DNA of 36,001 nucleotides from Algicola sagamiensis DSM 14643 (GCF_000374485.1 NZ_KB894512.1:1-36001); one strand, 5' to 3'; positions 17,460-29,474 are shown, counted from the first letter of the stretch. A program made the numbers and translations. Notes: generated from the letters alone by a model not told the origin.

Positions 17460-17966
17460 TTATGATGAAAGGCGCTTTTGTAGATCCGCGTCTTTCTGGA
17501 TAACCGCTTCTGCGGATTTTTGACGCTCTTGCTTCACTTTTTTCGCAAGGGCTTCATCACCGACAGAAAGCATTTGTGCTGCAAGATATCCCGCATTCTT
17601 TGCGCCTGCTTTACCAATCGCGACAGTCGCTACTGGAACACCTCCAGGCATCATGACAGTAGAAAGAAGCGCATCATGGCCTTGAAGTGGACCCGCATCA
17701 ATTGGAACACCAATCACTGGGCGTGTGGTGATCCCTGCGACAGCGCCAGCAAGATGTGCTGCAAGACCCGCTGCACAAATAAAGACACGGCATCCGCGGC
17801 TTTCTGCATCTTCAACATAGGCATGTGTAGCTGCCGGTGTTCTGTGTGCAGATGTGACTTTCACTTCATGTGGAATATCAAAAGAGGAAAGGATACGTAG
17901 GGTTTCTTCCATTACAGGTAGGTCAGAATCAGAACCCATAAGGACAGCGACAAAAGGCGAAGACAT
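17460..17966 (-). CDS. purE: N5-carboxyaminoimidazole ribonucleotide mutase PurE
   Basis: A 168-residue purine biosynthesis enzyme. The substrate motif GSDSD (11-15) and catalytic loop TSAHRTP with His41 are those of class I PurE. The central loop reads [15 protein letters not shown] where E. coli has AGAGGAAHLPGMIAA, and [27 protein letters not shown] is closer to forms I recall from deltaproteobacteria and Firmicutes than to enteric or Vibrio PurE. No purK is adjacent, so the carboxyphosphate-dependent partner must be elsewhere or absent. No PurR box is apparent upstream. SD-like AGGAG precedes the start. Function is secure; class and origin are uncertain. Confidence 0.9.
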   Translation of the reverse strand: MSSPFVAVLMGSDSDLPVMEETLRILSSFDIPHEVKVTSAHRTPAATHAYVEDAESRGCRVFICAAGLAAHLAGAVAGITTRPVIGVPIDAGPLQGHDALLSTVMMPGGVPVATVAIGKAGAKNAGYLAAQMLSVGDEALAKKVKQERQKSAEAVIQKDADLQKRLSS

Positions 17967-18071
17967 GTGATGCTCCTGTTTGCTTTAGATATTTACAGGA
18001 CAACCTCAAAACTGCCAGCTCTCAGGTGACTTAAATTGTCTGAAGTTGCCACTAGGAATTTGCGAGGCACA

Positions 18072-18602
18072 TTATACTGATTCCTTCCTATAGCTGCATT
18101 CTTTTTTCGGACATTGATGAATGGTTTGTCCAGCTGATTTCTTTTCAATGAGAATTGGCCAGTCACATTTTGGACAGCTTGTTTCTATAGGAAGGAAATT
18201 AACGGTGTATTTGCACTTCGGATAAGTATCACAAGCATAAAATGATTTGCCGTAACGACTGGTTCGCTTTGAAAGTTGTCCTTGCTGGCATTGAGGACAA
18301 GATATAGCACTTTTTTCTGTTGATTCCTGTTGAGCAATATAATGGCATTCAGGATAATGGTTACAGCCAATAAATAACCCGAATCGTCCTGACTTTACGC
18401 TGAGGCTTCCTTGGCATTGAGGACACTCACTATTTGGGATATTTTGAATGATGTGGAGGCGTTCTGTCAGTGGCTTCGTATAATGGCATGATGGATAGTT
18501 GGCACATCCCAGAAATGGGCCTGATTGGCCTGACTTGATATGAAGCTCACCTTGGCAATCTGGACATTGCTCATGTGCTTCTGCTGTATTGTCTTGTTTC
18601 AT
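18072..18602 (-). CDS. yrdD: Topoisomerase-type zinc-finger protein YrdD
   Basis: A 176-residue protein made almost entirely of four C4 zinc fingers like those at the C-terminus of topoisomerase I. The pairs are CPDC...CANYPSC, CPQC...CNHYPEC, CPQC...CDTYPKC and CPKC...CPKKEC, at roughly 40-residue intervals. All sixteen cysteines are present. There is no topoisomerase catalytic domain, so it is the stand-alone homologue found beside smg and dprA in E. coli and Vibrio. Single-stranded DNA binding is probable; its precise role is not established. Confidence 0.88.
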   Translation of the reverse strand: MKQDNTAEAHEQCPDCQGELHIKSGQSGPFLGCANYPSCHYTKPLTERLHIIQNIPNSECPQCQGSLSVKSGRFGLFIGCNHYPECHYIAQQESTEKSAISCPQCQQGQLSKRTSRYGKSFYACDTYPKCKYTVNFLPIETSCPKCDWPILIEKKSAGQTIHQCPKKECSYRKESV

Positions 18603-18655
18603 TCAGCTGAACTACCATAAAAAAATCAGATCATAAATCGTACGAGGGGAGATGT

Positions 18656-18679
18656 CGAGGCTACATACCTGTAACCTCG
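18656..18679 (-). terminator. Weak hairpin downstream of smg
   Basis: CGAGG-C-TAC and GTA-A-CCTCG form an imperfect stem with a 6 nt loop directly after the smg stop codon. No T run is present, so a terminator role is doubtful. Confidence 0.3.
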
Positions 18680-18687
18680 TAACTAAA

Positions 18688-19164
18688 TTAATGGATCATA
18701 CCATCCAGCGGTTCATCAAAGAGAAGATCTTCCATGCGTTCGTAGGCGGATTCATGCCCAGGTACATTGAACAGCACCATAAAGACAACCCATTTTAAGT
18801 CATCCAAACTAATTTCACGAGAATCCAGCTCCAGGAGCCGATCAATGACCATTTCTCGTGTTTCTGCTTTTAGAACTTGTATGTGTTCCAAGAATAAAAG
18901 AAAACCACGACATTGCGCATCTAAACGGTGCATTTCTTCTGCAGTGTAGATACGAACCGAGTTGAATTCAGTTTGTGTCAGGTAAGGCCTTGTATCCGAT
19001 TGTTGAAGTTCTGCAAGCTTTTCAAGCCAGGATAAAGCTTTATAAATCTCTTCCTGATGAAAGCCCGCCCGCGTTAGTTCATCCGTCAACTCAGCATGAT
19101 CAACAAAGACTTCCGCTTCACTGTGGATGTAATTTTCGAATAGGTACATGAGGATATCAAACAT
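18688..19164 (-). CDS. smg: Smg family protein (DUF494)
   Basis: A 158-residue protein, almost the length of E. coli Smg (157). The N-terminus [16 protein letters not shown] and the central [17 protein letters not shown] are characteristic, and the acidic, helix-rich composition fits. It follows dprA with a 2 nt gap on the same strand, the order found in E. coli and vibrios. Biochemical function is unknown. No catalytic motif is visible. Confidence 0.93.
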   Translation of the reverse strand: MFDILMYLFENYIHSEAEVFVDHAELTDELTRAGFHQEEIYKALSWLEKLAELQQSDTRPYLTQTEFNSVRIYTAEEMHRLDAQCRGFLLFLEHIQVLKAETREMVIDRLLELDSREISLDDLKWVVFMVLFNVPGHESAYERMEDLLFDEPLDGMIH

Positions 19165-19166
19165 GG

Positions 19167-20273
19167 TTAGCTTCTCCTCTGTTTTATATAGCCACCTGGT
19201 ACAGCAGCCACGAACCCTTGCATCTCAAGATCCAAGAGCTGCGTTAATACCTCATCCACGGATAAATCTGTACGTTGGACTAGGATATCAACGGGCGTGA
19301 CCTCGAACCCTAAGTTATCTAACAAATCGTGATTTGCCAAGACCTCCTTACTATCCTTTTTTTGCACTTCTTCTTGTATATATAGACCCTTCGCGGAAAA
19401 ATTTCTTAATTCTTCTAAAATATCTTCAACTGTTTCAACCAGTTTTGCCCCTTGTTTTAAGAGAAAATGGCACCCTTGACTCATCGAATTATGGATAGAG
19501 CCCGGAACAGCAAAGACTTCTCTGTTCTGTTCGAGCGCATATTTTGCAGTGATAAGAGAACCGCTTTTTATTCGTGCTTCAGTCACTAAAACACCAAGTG
19601 ATAAACCAGAAATAATCCGATTTCGCCTTGGGAAATTCTCAGCTTTTGGCGGTGTATCTGGTAAAAACTCACTGATGATACAGCCTCGTTCAGTAATTTC
19701 ATCAGCCAACGTTTGATGTCTTTTGGGATAAAGATGCTGAAAGCCTGCACCTAAAACAGCAATTGTGTTGCCATTAGTGGCGGATAATGCGGCTCGATGA
19801 GCGATACCATCAATACCGCGAGCCATACCACTTGTGACACATATTCCTGCTTGTGCCAAATGCTGTCCTAATTGAAAAGTCACATCTTTACCATAGGGTG
19901 TCGGCGTGCGTGAACCGACGATTGCTAATTGGGGAACACAAAGCCACTTCACATCGCCTTTGATAAATAAATGTGTTGGCGCAGCGTGGATCTCTTTTAA
20001 CTGAGGTGGATAGTAAGGGTCTCCCCAAAGGATAACTTGCCAGTGACCAGACTCTAAACTACGCAAAATAGTGCTTATTTTTTTCGAGTTTGCTGGTTTC
20101 TGGAATTTTACAGCTTGTGCCTGGGTTTCATTGAGACCGGCATTTTTCAGGTCGGAAATACTTGCCGCTATTGTATGTTCCGGTGTTTTAAAGTGAGCAA
20201 TGAGTTGGCGATATCGAGCCGCACCAATACCTTTTGTGAGTGCGATACGAAAGTACGCTTCGAGCGTGGACAT
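19167..20273 (-). CDS. dprA: DNA processing protein DprA (Smf)
   Basis: A 368-residue protein that protects incoming single-stranded DNA and loads RecA during natural transformation. A SAM-like helical N-terminus (about 1-55) is followed by the Rossmann fold with [13 protein letters not shown] (118-130), [37 protein letters not shown] and [20 protein letters not shown], and by a C-terminal winged-helix domain (about 310-368). AAGGAAGAG precedes the ATG. Its presence is consistent with the natural competence known in vibrios, although dprA is also kept in non-competent bacteria. Confidence 0.95.
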   Translation of the reverse strand: MSTLEAYFRIALTKGIGAARYRQLIAHFKTPEHTIAASISDLKNAGLNETQAQAVKFQKPANSKKISTILRSLESGHWQVILWGDPYYPPQLKEIHAAPTHLFIKGDVKWLCVPQLAIVGSRTPTPYGKDVTFQLGQHLAQAGICVTSGMARGIDGIAHRAALSATNGNTIAVLGAGFQHLYPKRHQTLADEITERGCIISEFLPDTPPKAENFPRRNRIISGLSLGVLVTEARIKSGSLITAKYALEQNREVFAVPGSIHNSMSQGCHFLLKQGAKLVETVEDILEELRNFSAKGLYIQEEVQKKDSKEVLANHDLLDNLGFEVTPVDILVQRTDLSVDEVLTQLLDLEMQGFVAAVPGGYIKQRRS

Positions 20274-20318
20274 GTACTCTTCCTTGAGGATTGATTGTTT
20301 TGAAGCACAATAGAAGAG

Positions 20319-20340
20319 AGCGGCTGTAAAAACAACCGCT
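20319..20340 (-). terminator. Hairpin between the LysM gene and dprA
   Basis: AGCGGCTGT-AAAA-ACAACCGCT is a 9 bp stem with one mismatch just after the LysM gene stop codon. The sequence after it on the leftward strand is pyrimidine-rich but not a T run, so partial termination is possible. Confidence 0.45.
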
Positions 20341-20353
20341 TATTGTAGGCAGA

Positions 20354-21562
20354 TTATTCTGGTGTTTCCAGATAGTCTCCAATCCGAACGGCATAGGTCG
20401 TATCCATGATCATGGCATAGCTCATGTTTTCATAGACTTTAAAGATGACCGCTTCTCCGATTTTTTCACGTGGGAACGCAATATGTGCACCACCTGCTTC
20501 ATCCATTGTGTATGCTGAGTCAGGTTCGGAGAAAGTTCTTGTAAACGCATTGGCTTCTTCGATGTACACAGGGCCATCATCTGAATCAATGACTTGTGGC
20601 GAGTCACGCATGATATCTACGAAGTGACCAACTTTTACATCGTCAGCTGCGCCTTGATCGATCACGATAATATCGTAACGACCCACCTCCCGGATATTGG
20701 TAGAAGTATCAATAATACGTGCACTAAATCCTTCAGGTCGAATCAACGAGAAGAACGCAGGTAATAATTGGCCTTCTCTAGATGGAAGAACAATATCACC
20801 CTGTCGTATCTCTTTATGCGCTGAAGTAATCTCGAGAGCACTTGGAGAGCCCGCAGCTGGATCGCCAACTTGTGTCGCTCTCCCCGTTGCGGTTAAGATT
20901 GCACGGTAGCCTAAAATTTCGTCCGTTTCTTGATCCATATATGGCTTGCCAATGTTGTAAATGGCATAAAACTGATCCCGCTCCAATCGTCCTTTGACAA
21001 AGATCGTGTAGCCAGAAGCCATATATTTGATGTTATGGTTTGCACCGAGAACATAGGGGCGAGCCTGAATGTCATCTTGCTCCATGATTTGTTCAAAGGT
21101 GAGATAAGGACGAATAAAGCGAAGTGGTAATGTCGGGATTGCAGTATCTTTTTTGAGAGACTTGCGTGCCGTAGGACTGATCTTGACGACCCGTTTGTTT
21201 GGATCGAATGCAGTCGTAGTGCCACCACCACTGTCGACAGTAAGGTTACCATCAGCATCTGTCACTGTTGGAGAGCCGTCTGCAGAACTCACAACCAGCA
21301 TTGGTTGACCATGTTCATCGTAGACAAGCGCAATCACATCACCTGGGTAGATCAAGTGTGGGTTATTGATTTGTGGGTTGATCCGCCAGAGGCGAGGCCA
21401 GAGCCAAGGTTGGTCGAGATACATCCCTGCAATGTCCCAAAGTGTGTCGCCCCGTTGTACGACATAAGTATTAGGTGCGCCTTCTTTGAGTTCGATTTCT
21501 TCAGCATTTGCTGTACATAAGCTGGTCGCTGCAACCAACGATAGAAGCAGTTTTCTTAACAT
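20354..21562 (-). CDS. Exported LysM-domain peptidoglycan-binding protein
   Basis: A 402-residue protein. MLRKLLLSLVAATSLCTANA is a Sec signal peptide with a probable cut after ANA. One LysM domain follows at about residues 30-80 (TYVVQRGDTLWDIAGMYLDQPWLWPRLWRIN to IYPGDVIAL). The remaining 300 residues are beta-rich with no catalytic motif that I recognise. I chose ATG 21562 because AGGAA lies 8 nt upstream; ATG 21583 would place seven charged residues before the signal and has no ribosome site. A LysM protein stands between dprA and def in vibrios too. It probably binds cell-wall glycan in the periplasm; enzymatic activity is unlikely. Confidence 0.88.
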   Translation of the reverse strand: MLRKLLLSLVAATSLCTANAEEIELKEGAPNTYVVQRGDTLWDIAGMYLDQPWLWPRLWRINPQINNPHLIYPGDVIALVYDEHGQPMLVVSSADGSPTVTDADGNLTVDSGGGTTTAFDPNKRVVKISPTARKSLKKDTAIPTLPLRFIRPYLTFEQIMEQDDIQARPYVLGANHNIKYMASGYTIFVKGRLERDQFYAIYNIGKPYMDQETDEILGYRAILTATGRATQVGDPAAGSPSALEITSAHKEIRQGDIVLPSREGQLLPAFFSLIRPEGFSARIIDTSTNIREVGRYDIIVIDQGAADDVKVGHFVDIMRDSPQVIDSDDGPVYIEEANAFTRTFSEPDSAYTMDEAGGAHIAFPREKIGEAVIFKVYENMSYAMIMDTTYAVRIGDYLETPE

Positions 21563-21686
21563 GCGTAATTTCCTAGCTGCCATTGTTGTTATAATTCCGC
21601 ATGAAACACTATAAATTAGGTTTCTAAATGGCTAAAATTAAAACATAACACAGATTACGTAAGAAAGCATTGTTTGGTTAACATTT

Positions 21687-22205
21687 ATGACTGTACTTAA
21701 TGTCCTGAAATTTCCTGACGAACGCCTTAGAACTGTAGCGTCTGAGGTATATTCTGTCACTCCAGAAATTAAAAAAATTGTTGATGATATGTTTGAGACC
21801 ATGTACGAAGAAAATGGGATTGGACTTGCGGCAACACAAGTTGACATACATCAACGCATCGTTGTGATCGATATTCCAGAGGATGAAAGAACGCCTTTGG
21901 TCATGATTAATCCTAAAATTGAGAAGCTTGAAGGCAGCACGACCTCGGAAGAAGGTTGTTTGTCCGTGCCTAGTTATTGGGCAAAAGTGGATCGTGCTGA
22001 GACGCTTCGATTGATAGCGACCAATAAGGATGGTGAGGAATATAGCTTGGATGTCGATGGTTTATTGGCGATCTGTATTCAACATGAGTTGGATCACTTA
22101 AAAGGTAAGCTGTTTATTGATTATCTTTCTCCATTGAAACGCGAAAGGTTACGTAAGAAGCTTGAAAAAGAAGAGCGTCTCAAAGCGAAAAGCCAGACAG
22201 CTTAA
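21687..22205 (+). CDS. def: Peptide deformylase
   Basis: A 172-residue metalloenzyme that removes the formyl group from new proteins. The three family motifs are present: GIGLAATQV (44-52), EEGCLSVP (88-95) with metal ligand Cys91, and QHELDHLKG (132-140) with His133, catalytic Glu134 and His137. The length is standard. It starts the rightward def-fmt-rsmB-trkA operon, 20 bp before fmt, and is divergent from the LysM gene across about 125 bp. Confidence 0.97.
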   Translation: MTVLNVLKFPDERLRTVASEVYSVTPEIKKIVDDMFETMYEENGIGLAATQVDIHQRIVVIDIPEDERTPLVMINPKIEKLEGSTTSEEGCLSVPSYWAKVDRAETLRLIATNKDGEEYSLDVDGLLAICIQHELDHLKGKLFIDYLSPLKRERLRKKLEKEERLKAKSQTA

Positions 22206-22225
22206 ATTATTTGTAAGGAATCACC

Positions 22226-23182
22226 TTGTCAGAATCGTTAAGAATTATTTTTGCGGGGACGCCGGATTTTGCTGTGCGTCATTTACAGGCGCTCATTCAA
22301 TCAGACCATGAAATTGTTGCGGTTTACACACAGCCAGATAAACCTGCGGGGCGAGGGAAAAAGGTTCAAGCAAGCCCAGTGAAAGCGTTGGCTGTTTCGC
22401 ATGAACTCCCAGTATATCAACCTAAGTCATTAAAAAATGAAGTCGCACAGCAGGAGTTGTCCTCACTCAATGCCGATCTGATGATTGTCGTTGCATATGG
22501 ATTAATTTTACCAAAGGCGGTCTTGGAATCTCCAAGGCTGGGTTGTATTAATGTGCATGGTTCTTTATTACCCAAGTGGCGTGGTGCAGCGCCAATCCAA
22601 CGTTCAATATGGGCTGGTGATGTTCAAACGGGCGTCACCATCATGCAAATGGATGAAGGGTTGGATACTGGACCAATGTTGTTGAAAGCAACATGTGATA
22701 TTGCTCCTGATGAAACCTCTGCCTCTCTTTATGAAAAGCTCGCAAATGTAGGGCCGGATGCCTTGGTAGACAGTGTTAAACAACTTGCACAAGGTCTTTT
22801 GACGCCAGAAGTTCAGGATGACAATCAGGCAACACATGCGAAGAAGCTTTCTAAAGAGGAAGCGAAAGTTGATTGGGCGCTGTCGGCTACACAACTTGAA
22901 AGGAATATTCGTAGTTTTAACCCTTGGCCAATGGCTTATACACAAATGCAGTCGCAGCATGTGAAAATTTGGTCTGCAACAGTCGTGAATGATCAGAGTG
23001 ATTCGACACCTGGAACCATTCTCCAAGCTTCAAAGGAAGGTATTTTAGTGCAAACAGGTGAAGGCCAGTTGAATATTACACAATTACAACCACCAGGTAA
23101 AAAAGCAATGTCTGTTCAAGACTTTGTCAATGCAAGGAAAGATTGGGTGACCCCAGGTACGTGTTTACAGGAAGAGGTATAA
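22226..23182 (+). CDS. fmt: Methionyl-tRNA formyltransferase
   Basis: A 318-residue enzyme that formylates initiator Met-tRNA with 10-formyl-tetrahydrofolate. The N-terminus [20 protein letters not shown] is typical. The catalytic site [19 protein letters not shown] and the downstream DEGLDTG are present, and a C-terminal OB-like tRNA-binding domain occupies about 205-318. The start is TTG with TAAGGA upstream, and this TTG gives the standard family N-terminus. It works with the adjacent def product to add and later remove the formyl group. Confidence 0.97.
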   Translation: MSESLRIIFAGTPDFAVRHLQALIQSDHEIVAVYTQPDKPAGRGKKVQASPVKALAVSHELPVYQPKSLKNEVAQQELSSLNADLMIVVAYGLILPKAVLESPRLGCINVHGSLLPKWRGAAPIQRSIWAGDVQTGVTIMQMDEGLDTGPMLLKATCDIAPDETSASLYEKLANVGPDALVDSVKQLAQGLLTPEVQDDNQATHAKKLSKEEAKVDWALSATQLERNIRSFNPWPMAYTQMQSQHVKIWSATVVNDQSDSTPGTILQASKEGILVQTGEGQLNITQLQPPGKKAMSVQDFVNARKDWVTPGTCLQEEV

Positions 23183-23185
23183 GAA

Positions 23186-24487
23186 ATGAGTGCAAAAATT
23201 AGAGCTTATGCCTCACAAGTTTGCTTTGAGGTCGTAGATGAAGGGCGATCATTGTCCGCTGTGATGCCTGAATATACATCAAAGGTTGACCCAAAGGATC
23301 GTGGGTTACTACAAGAAATCAGTTATGGTGTGATCCGATACTTACCGCAAATGGAGTATTTTTCTCGTCAACTCATGAAAAAACCATTGAAAGGGAAACA
23401 GCGCTCTTTTCAATTTCTGATCTATGTTGGTCTTTATCAGTTAATGCATATGCGTGTCGCCGAACATGCGGCTGTTGCTGAAACCGTGAATGCGACGAAA
23501 GTACTGAAAGCACCTGGGTTAAAAGGCTTAGTGAATGCCGTTCTGAGAAGCTTCCAAAGGCAAAAAGATGAACTCATCAAAGCGCTTGATGACAATGAAG
23601 TGCTCATGTTTAACCATCCAGGCTGGTTCATCAAAGTCCTCAAAGGTGCTTATCCAGAAGGTTGGCAATCAATTCTTGAGCAAAACCAGTCACGTGCGCC
23701 AATGTGGTTGCGGATCAACCAGCAGGCGATGTCATCAGAAGCATTTTGTGCAGCGCTGGATGCAGCGGGGATTGAGTTTACGACTATAAATGAACAACCC
23801 CAAACTGTTTGCTTGAAAAAGCCAATGGATGTCACCGCGATTCCTGGCTTTGAAGAAGGACACTTCTCGGTTCAAGATGCAGCTGCGCAATGGGCTGCGA
23901 CTTTCATGGATCCTAAAGACAATGAGAGAATACTTGATGCTTGTGCTGCACCAGGTGGTAAAACATGTCATTTACTCGAATCCGCAAAAAACCTTGACGT
24001 TGTTGCGCTTGATCAAGATCCAAAACGTCTTGAACGTGTACAGAATAACCTCGAAAGGCTTTCACTGGGTGCAGAACTCATCGCTGCGGATGTGACTGAG
24101 TTAGCTACATGGTGGGATGGCCAACAATTTGACCGGATCCTATTAGATGCGCCTTGCTCGGCGACGGGCGTTATCCGTCGACATCCAGATATCAAATGGT
24201 TGAGAAGAAGCGAAGATATTCCACAGTTAGCGGATCTGCAATCGAACATGTTGAATGCACTTTGGCAAACATTGAAACCAGGTGGCACACTTCTCTATGC
24301 GACATGTAGTATTTTTCCGGAAGAAAATACAATGCAGATTGTAAAATTCTTGGAAAGCACGCAAGATGCTGTTTTACAACCTATAAGTAGTGACGAAACA
24401 AGCGAAAACCCAGGTTGGCAGATCTTACCTGGGCAGCAGGGTATGGATGGGTTTTACTACGCACGAATCATAAAAGCAGACGAATAA
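23186..24487 (+). CDS. rsmB: 16S rRNA m5C967 methyltransferase
   Basis: A 433-residue SAM-dependent RNA methyltransferase. An N-terminal NusB-like helical domain covers about 1-140 and a Rossmann domain follows. Motif I is [16 protein letters not shown] (about 251-266). The two catalytic cysteines are in [20 protein letters not shown] and in [12 protein letters not shown]. It begins 3 nt after fmt and ends 5 nt before trkA, so it is within one operon. The length matches E. coli RsmB (429). Confidence 0.96.
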   Translation: MSAKIRAYASQVCFEVVDEGRSLSAVMPEYTSKVDPKDRGLLQEISYGVIRYLPQMEYFSRQLMKKPLKGKQRSFQFLIYVGLYQLMHMRVAEHAAVAETVNATKVLKAPGLKGLVNAVLRSFQRQKDELIKALDDNEVLMFNHPGWFIKVLKGAYPEGWQSILEQNQSRAPMWLRINQQAMSSEAFCAALDAAGIEFTTINEQPQTVCLKKPMDVTAIPGFEEGHFSVQDAAAQWAATFMDPKDNERILDACAAPGGKTCHLLESAKNLDVVALDQDPKRLERVQNNLERLSLGAELIAADVTELATWWDGQQFDRILLDAPCSATGVIRRHPDIKWLRRSEDIPQLADLQSNMLNALWQTLKPGGTLLYATCSIFPEENTMQIVKFLESTQDAVLQPISSDETSENPGWQILPGQQGMDGFYYARIIKADE

Positions 24488-24492
24488 AGCGC

Positions 24493-25869
24493 ATGAAGAT
24501 CATTATTCTTGGGGCTGGACAAGTTGGTGGCACGCTGGCCGAAAACTTGGTCGGTGAACGAAACGATATCACATTGGTGGATACCAATGCGGAAAGGTTA
24601 CGGGATCTTCAGGATAAATTTGACTTGCAGGTTGTGCATGGACACGGTGCACATCCTGACATCCTTCGTCAAGCCGGCGCTGATGATGCAGATATGATCA
24701 TTGCGGTAACCAGCTCTGATGAAACAAACATGGTCGCGTGTCAGGTGGCGTATAGTATTTTTAATACGCCGCGTAAGATCTCCCGTATCCGATCTGAGCA
24801 ATACCTTAAGTATCGTGAACAGCTCTTCCAGACCCAGGATATGCCCGTTGATCACCTGATTGCGCCAGAGCAATTGGTGTCTAACTATATTCAGCGTCTC
24901 ATTGATTACCCAGGAGCCTTGCAGGTGCTTGAGTTTGCAGGCGGGAAGCTGAGTATGGTCGCAGTCAAAGCTTATTATGGGGGTTTGCTGGTGGGTCATG
25001 CTTTATCGACGCTTCGTGAACATATTCCAAATATTGATACACGTGTTGCTGCAATTTATCGTCAAGGGAGACCGATCAAACCACTTGGCACAACAGTAAT
25101 TGAAGCGGATGACGAAGTCTTCTTCGTTGCGGCAACGAAGCATATTCGAGCAGTGATGAGTGAGCTGCAAAAGCTTGAGCATTCCTATAAGAAGATCATG
25201 ATTGCAGGTGGTGGACATATTGGCGCAAGCTTAGCGAAAACCCTTGAACGTCACCACACTATTAAGTTGATTGAGCGAAATCAAAAGCGTACAGAGTACT
25301 TATCCAGTGTGCTGGATAATACGGTTGTCTTTTGTGGTGATGCATCGGATCAAGAACTGTTGATGGAAGAACACGTAGAAAACGTGGATGTCTATATCGC
25401 AGTCACGAATGACGATGAAGCAAATATCATGTCCGCCATGTTGGCAAAGCGGCTTGGTGCGAAGAAGACCATGGTTCTGATTCAACGTGGTGCTTATGTT
25501 GAGTTGGTACAGGGAGAATCGATCGACATTGCAATATCACCTCAGCAAGCCACGATATCTGCACTACTGACTCATGTCAGGCGTGGTGATATCGTCAATG
25601 TTTATAGTCTGCGCAGAGGTGCTGCGGAAGCGATTGAAGCCGTTGCCCATGGTGATGAAACAACGTCCAAGGTGGTCGGAAAGGCAATTCGAGATATTCG
25701 TTTACCAATGGGAACGACAATTGGTGCGGTTGTTCGAGGTGACGAAGTCATGATTGCTCACGACAACACCGTCATTGAGTCTGATGATCATGTGATCATG
25801 TTCTTGATTGATAAAAAATATATCACGGAAGTGGAAAAGCTATTCCAGGTCAGCGCGATATTTATCTAG
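24493..25869 (+). CDS. trkA: Trk potassium uptake system NAD-binding subunit TrkA
   Basis: A 458-residue cytoplasmic gating protein, exactly the E. coli length from ATG 24493; the upstream open frame into rsmB is not used. Two RCK units each begin with a nucleotide-binding fold: [17 protein letters not shown] (3-19) with the acidic LVDTN, and [18 protein letters not shown] (about 233-250) with LIERN. TrkA-C domains follow each one. It regulates the channel subunit TrkH, which is encoded in the convergent gene immediately downstream. Confidence 0.97.
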   Translation: MKIIILGAGQVGGTLAENLVGERNDITLVDTNAERLRDLQDKFDLQVVHGHGAHPDILRQAGADDADMIIAVTSSDETNMVACQVAYSIFNTPRKISRIRSEQYLKYREQLFQTQDMPVDHLIAPEQLVSNYIQRLIDYPGALQVLEFAGGKLSMVAVKAYYGGLLVGHALSTLREHIPNIDTRVAAIYRQGRPIKPLGTTVIEADDEVFFVAATKHIRAVMSELQKLEHSYKKIMIAGGGHIGASLAKTLERHHTIKLIERNQKRTEYLSSVLDNTVVFCGDASDQELLMEEHVENVDVYIAVTNDDEANIMSAMLAKRLGAKKTMVLIQRGAYVELVQGESIDIAISPQQATISALLTHVRRGDIVNVYSLRRGAAEAIEAVAHGDETTSKVVGKAIRDIRLPMGTTIGAVVRGDEVMIAHDNTVIESDDHVIMFLIDKKYITEVEKLFQVSAIFI

Positions 25870-25890
25870 TGCTGTATAGCATGAAGAGAG

Positions 25891-25916
25891 AAGGGCTGCG
25901 TTGCAGCCCTTTTTTA
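25891..25916 (+). terminator. Intrinsic terminator of the def-fmt-rsmB-trkA operon
   Basis: AAGGGCTGC-GTT-GCAGCCCTT forms a perfect 9 bp stem followed by further T residues. It lies 21 nt after the trkA stop and touches the end of the convergent trkH. Confidence 0.92.
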
Positions 25917-27365
25917 TGCGCGCCAGAATGCTGGTGTAAACAGAACGAGCAATGTGAATATTTCAAGACGCCCAAACAGCATAGCTGCCATGAGGACCCA
26001 CTTACTGGTGTCTGAAATGCTGCCATAATTCACTGCGACTTCTCCCAATCCTGGACCAAGGTTATTTAAGCAAGCTGCGGTGGCAGAGAATGCGGAGATG
26101 TTATCCAGACCACACATCAGTAATAGAAGCATAATGACAACGAAGACCAATGCATACGCTGCGAAGAATCCCCAAACGGCTTCAATCACTTTTTCGGATA
26201 GCGGTTTCCGTCCGAGCTTGATGGAAAAGACAGCTCTTGGGTGAACAAGGCGGTTGAGTTCACGGATCCCTTGCATGTATAACAGCAGGATCCTGACCAC
26301 TTTCATTCCTCCTCCAGTAGAACCTGCACAGCCTCCAATGAAGCTTGAGAAAATAAGCAGTATGGGTAAGAACAAAGGCCACCCAGAAAAATTCTCAGTG
26401 GAAAACCCTGCTGTGGTACTGATCGAAACCGCTTGGAACAATGCTTGATCGAGGGCGTCCCCAAAGTCCTCGGTGATATTTTTACTGAGGAGTACGAAAA
26501 AGCACATGAGGGTGAGAATGAATTGGATTGCAACGAAAGTTTTGAATTCTGGATCACGAAAGTAATTCAAGATGCTTCGGTTTCTTAATACAGCATAATG
26601 AAGCGAGAAATTGACCGCAGATATGATCAAGAAGAATACGCAAATCCCGTTAATTAATGCGCTATCAAAATGCCCTAAGCTGGCGTCATATGTTGAGAAC
26701 CCACCTATAGCGATTGTCGCGAAGGCATGACAAATTGCATCGAATAAGCTCATACCCGCTGCCCAGTATGCAAATGTACACACTAAGGTTAAAGAAACAT
26801 AGATGTACCAAAGGTGTTTTGCAGTATCAGCAATTCTTGGGGTCATCTTTGACTCTTTCACAGGTCCAGGCGTTTCTGCGCGATAAAGCTGCATTCCTCC
26901 GACACCAAGCATGGGCAGAATGGCAACGGCAAGTACAATGATCCCCATGCCACCGAGCCATTGAAGTTCCTGACGGTAGAATTTGACGGAGCTGGGTAAA
27001 AAATCAATCCCTGTGATCACCGTGGCCCCAGTCGTTGTCAGGCCAGAGAATGATTCAAAAAATGCATCTGCAAAGCGCATTTCTGGATTTTCGAGGAGTA
27101 GAAAAGGGATTGCACCAACACTGCCGAGAACAGTCCAAAAGAGTACAACGATCAAAAAGCCTTCTCTGGCTTTCAAATCTCGCTTCTCTTTTCGATTTGG
27201 ATACCAAAAGGTGAGCCCGATAATCAGACATAAGATAAATGCCAGGACAAACGGGAGACCACCGCCATCTTTATAGATCAGAGCGACAATCGCAGGTGGC
27301 ACCATGGTGACGCTAAAGAGAGCAACCAGCATGCCTAAAATACGAATAATTGAACGATACTGCAT
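25914..27365 (-). CDS. trkH: Trk potassium uptake channel subunit TrkH
   Basis: A 483-residue inner-membrane potassium channel, the same length as E. coli TrkH. Four loop-helix repeats are visible, including SGLTTTGATVITGID, AIGGFSTYDASLGH, STTAGFSTENFSGWPL and the last repeat near CLNNLGPGLGEV, which carry the pore-loop glycines. GGCAGSTGGGMKVVRILLL is the gate-region signature. It partners TrkA, encoded convergently. In E. coli the two genes are far apart, while vibrios have them adjacent. It is the last of the leftward pepQ-yigZ-trkH group. Confidence 0.96.
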   Translation of the reverse strand: MQYRSIIRILGMLVALFSVTMVPPAIVALIYKDGGGLPFVLAFILCLIIGLTFWYPNRKEKRDLKAREGFLIVVLFWTVLGSVGAIPFLLLENPEMRFADAFFESFSGLTTTGATVITGIDFLPSSVKFYRQELQWLGGMGIIVLAVAILPMLGVGGMQLYRAETPGPVKESKMTPRIADTAKHLWYIYVSLTLVCTFAYWAAGMSLFDAICHAFATIAIGGFSTYDASLGHFDSALINGICVFFLIISAVNFSLHYAVLRNRSILNYFRDPEFKTFVAIQFILTLMCFFVLLSKNITEDFGDALDQALFQAVSISTTAGFSTENFSGWPLFLPILLIFSSFIGGCAGSTGGGMKVVRILLLYMQGIRELNRLVHPRAVFSIKLGRKPLSEKVIEAVWGFFAAYALVFVVIMLLLLMCGLDNISAFSATAACLNNLGPGLGEVAVNYGSISDTSKWVLMAAMLFGRLEIFTLLVLFTPAFWRA

Positions 27366-27413
27366 GGGTTAACGCATTATTTGAGTGAAAAAAAATGAAA
27401 ACATAAGGCGTCT

Positions 27414-28031
27414 CTAGTTGGTCCCATTTTCATTAATGATGAGCTTAGCATTTGTTTTTTCTTTGGATTGTTCAAGAAAAATTTTAACTTTTTCTTCTTC
27501 GATCTCAATATGACAGTCAACTTGAGTGCCATATTCCGTTTCCAGCCAGTGTGCATCATGGGATTTCACCAAATAACGCATTGTGGATTCATATTCGAAA
27601 GGAAAAGCAAGATATAGAACGGTTTGTGGCTTCTTCGTTTGCCAAGTGACTCCACGAAGCCCTTCTTTTACTGCATCCGCATAAGCTCTTGCCATACCGC
27701 CAGTGCCGAGCTTGATCCCGCCAAAGTAACGTGTCACAACGACGCAAATTTCGCCAATGTTTTGACCTTGAAGCACTTTTAGCATCGGGCGGCCAGCGCA
27801 ACCTGACGGTTCGCCATCATCACTAAAACCATAACACTGACTATCCTTCGGCGCACCTGCAACAAAGGCAGAACAGTTGTGACTTGCATCTGGATATTCT
27901 TCTTTCATCTGTGCGACAAATTGTCGAGCAGAAACCACGTCAGGTGTATGCGCAATATGGCAGATAAATTGACTCCGCTTGACCTCTATAGTTGTCGTGC
28001 ACGGCGCCTGTGGAATTTGATATTCGGACAT
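27414..28031 (-). CDS. yigZ: YigZ/IMPACT family protein
   Basis: A 205-residue protein of the IMPACT/UPF0029 family. The N-terminal domain contains KRSQFICHIAHT, the CSAFVAGAPKDSQCYGFSDDGEPSGCAGRPML stretch (spread over about 53-85) and VVVTRYFGGIKLGTGGMARAYADA, and a ferredoxin-like C-terminal domain follows from about 140. Family members bind ribosomes or nucleic acids, but the bacterial function is not settled. It sits between pepQ and trkH as in E. coli. A strong hairpin precedes its start codon. Confidence 0.92.
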   Translation of the reverse strand: MSEYQIPQAPCTTTIEVKRSQFICHIAHTPDVVSARQFVAQMKEEYPDASHNCSAFVAGAPKDSQCYGFSDDGEPSGCAGRPMLKVLQGQNIGEICVVVTRYFGGIKLGTGGMARAYADAVKEGLRGVTWQTKKPQTVLYLAFPFEYESTMRYLVKSHDAHWLETEYGTQVDCHIEIEEEKVKIFLEQSKEKTNAKLIINENGTN

Positions 28032-28038
28032 CTCGATT

Positions 28039-28070
28039 CAGGAGGAAGTTGTTTTCTTCCTCCTGTTTTT
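28039..28070 (+). terminator. Terminator-like hairpin oriented against the local genes
   Basis: CAGGAGGAAG and CTTCCTCCTG form a perfect 10 bp stem with a 7 nt loop, followed on the + strand by TTTTT. Both flanking genes (yigZ and pepQ) run on the minus strand, where no T run follows. In that orientation the stem would bury an AGGAGG sequence about 27 nt upstream of the yigZ ATG. Confidence 0.6.
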
Positions 28071-28108
28071 CTGTGAGTTATGTGAAACGCATCATCATGC
28101 GGTCAAGT

Positions 28109-29443
<1,335 letters not shown>

Positions 29444-29474
29444 TCATTGGCAATTTGTTGTCAGCGAACGATAG

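Noticed and set aside
17967-18071. PurR operator upstream of purE
   Set aside because: No sequence near ACGCAAACGTTTGCGT is present in the interval.
24415-24492. Upstream extension of trkA into rsmB
   Set aside because: ATG 24493 gives the exact family length and N-terminus; the extension is the rsmB coding region read in another frame.
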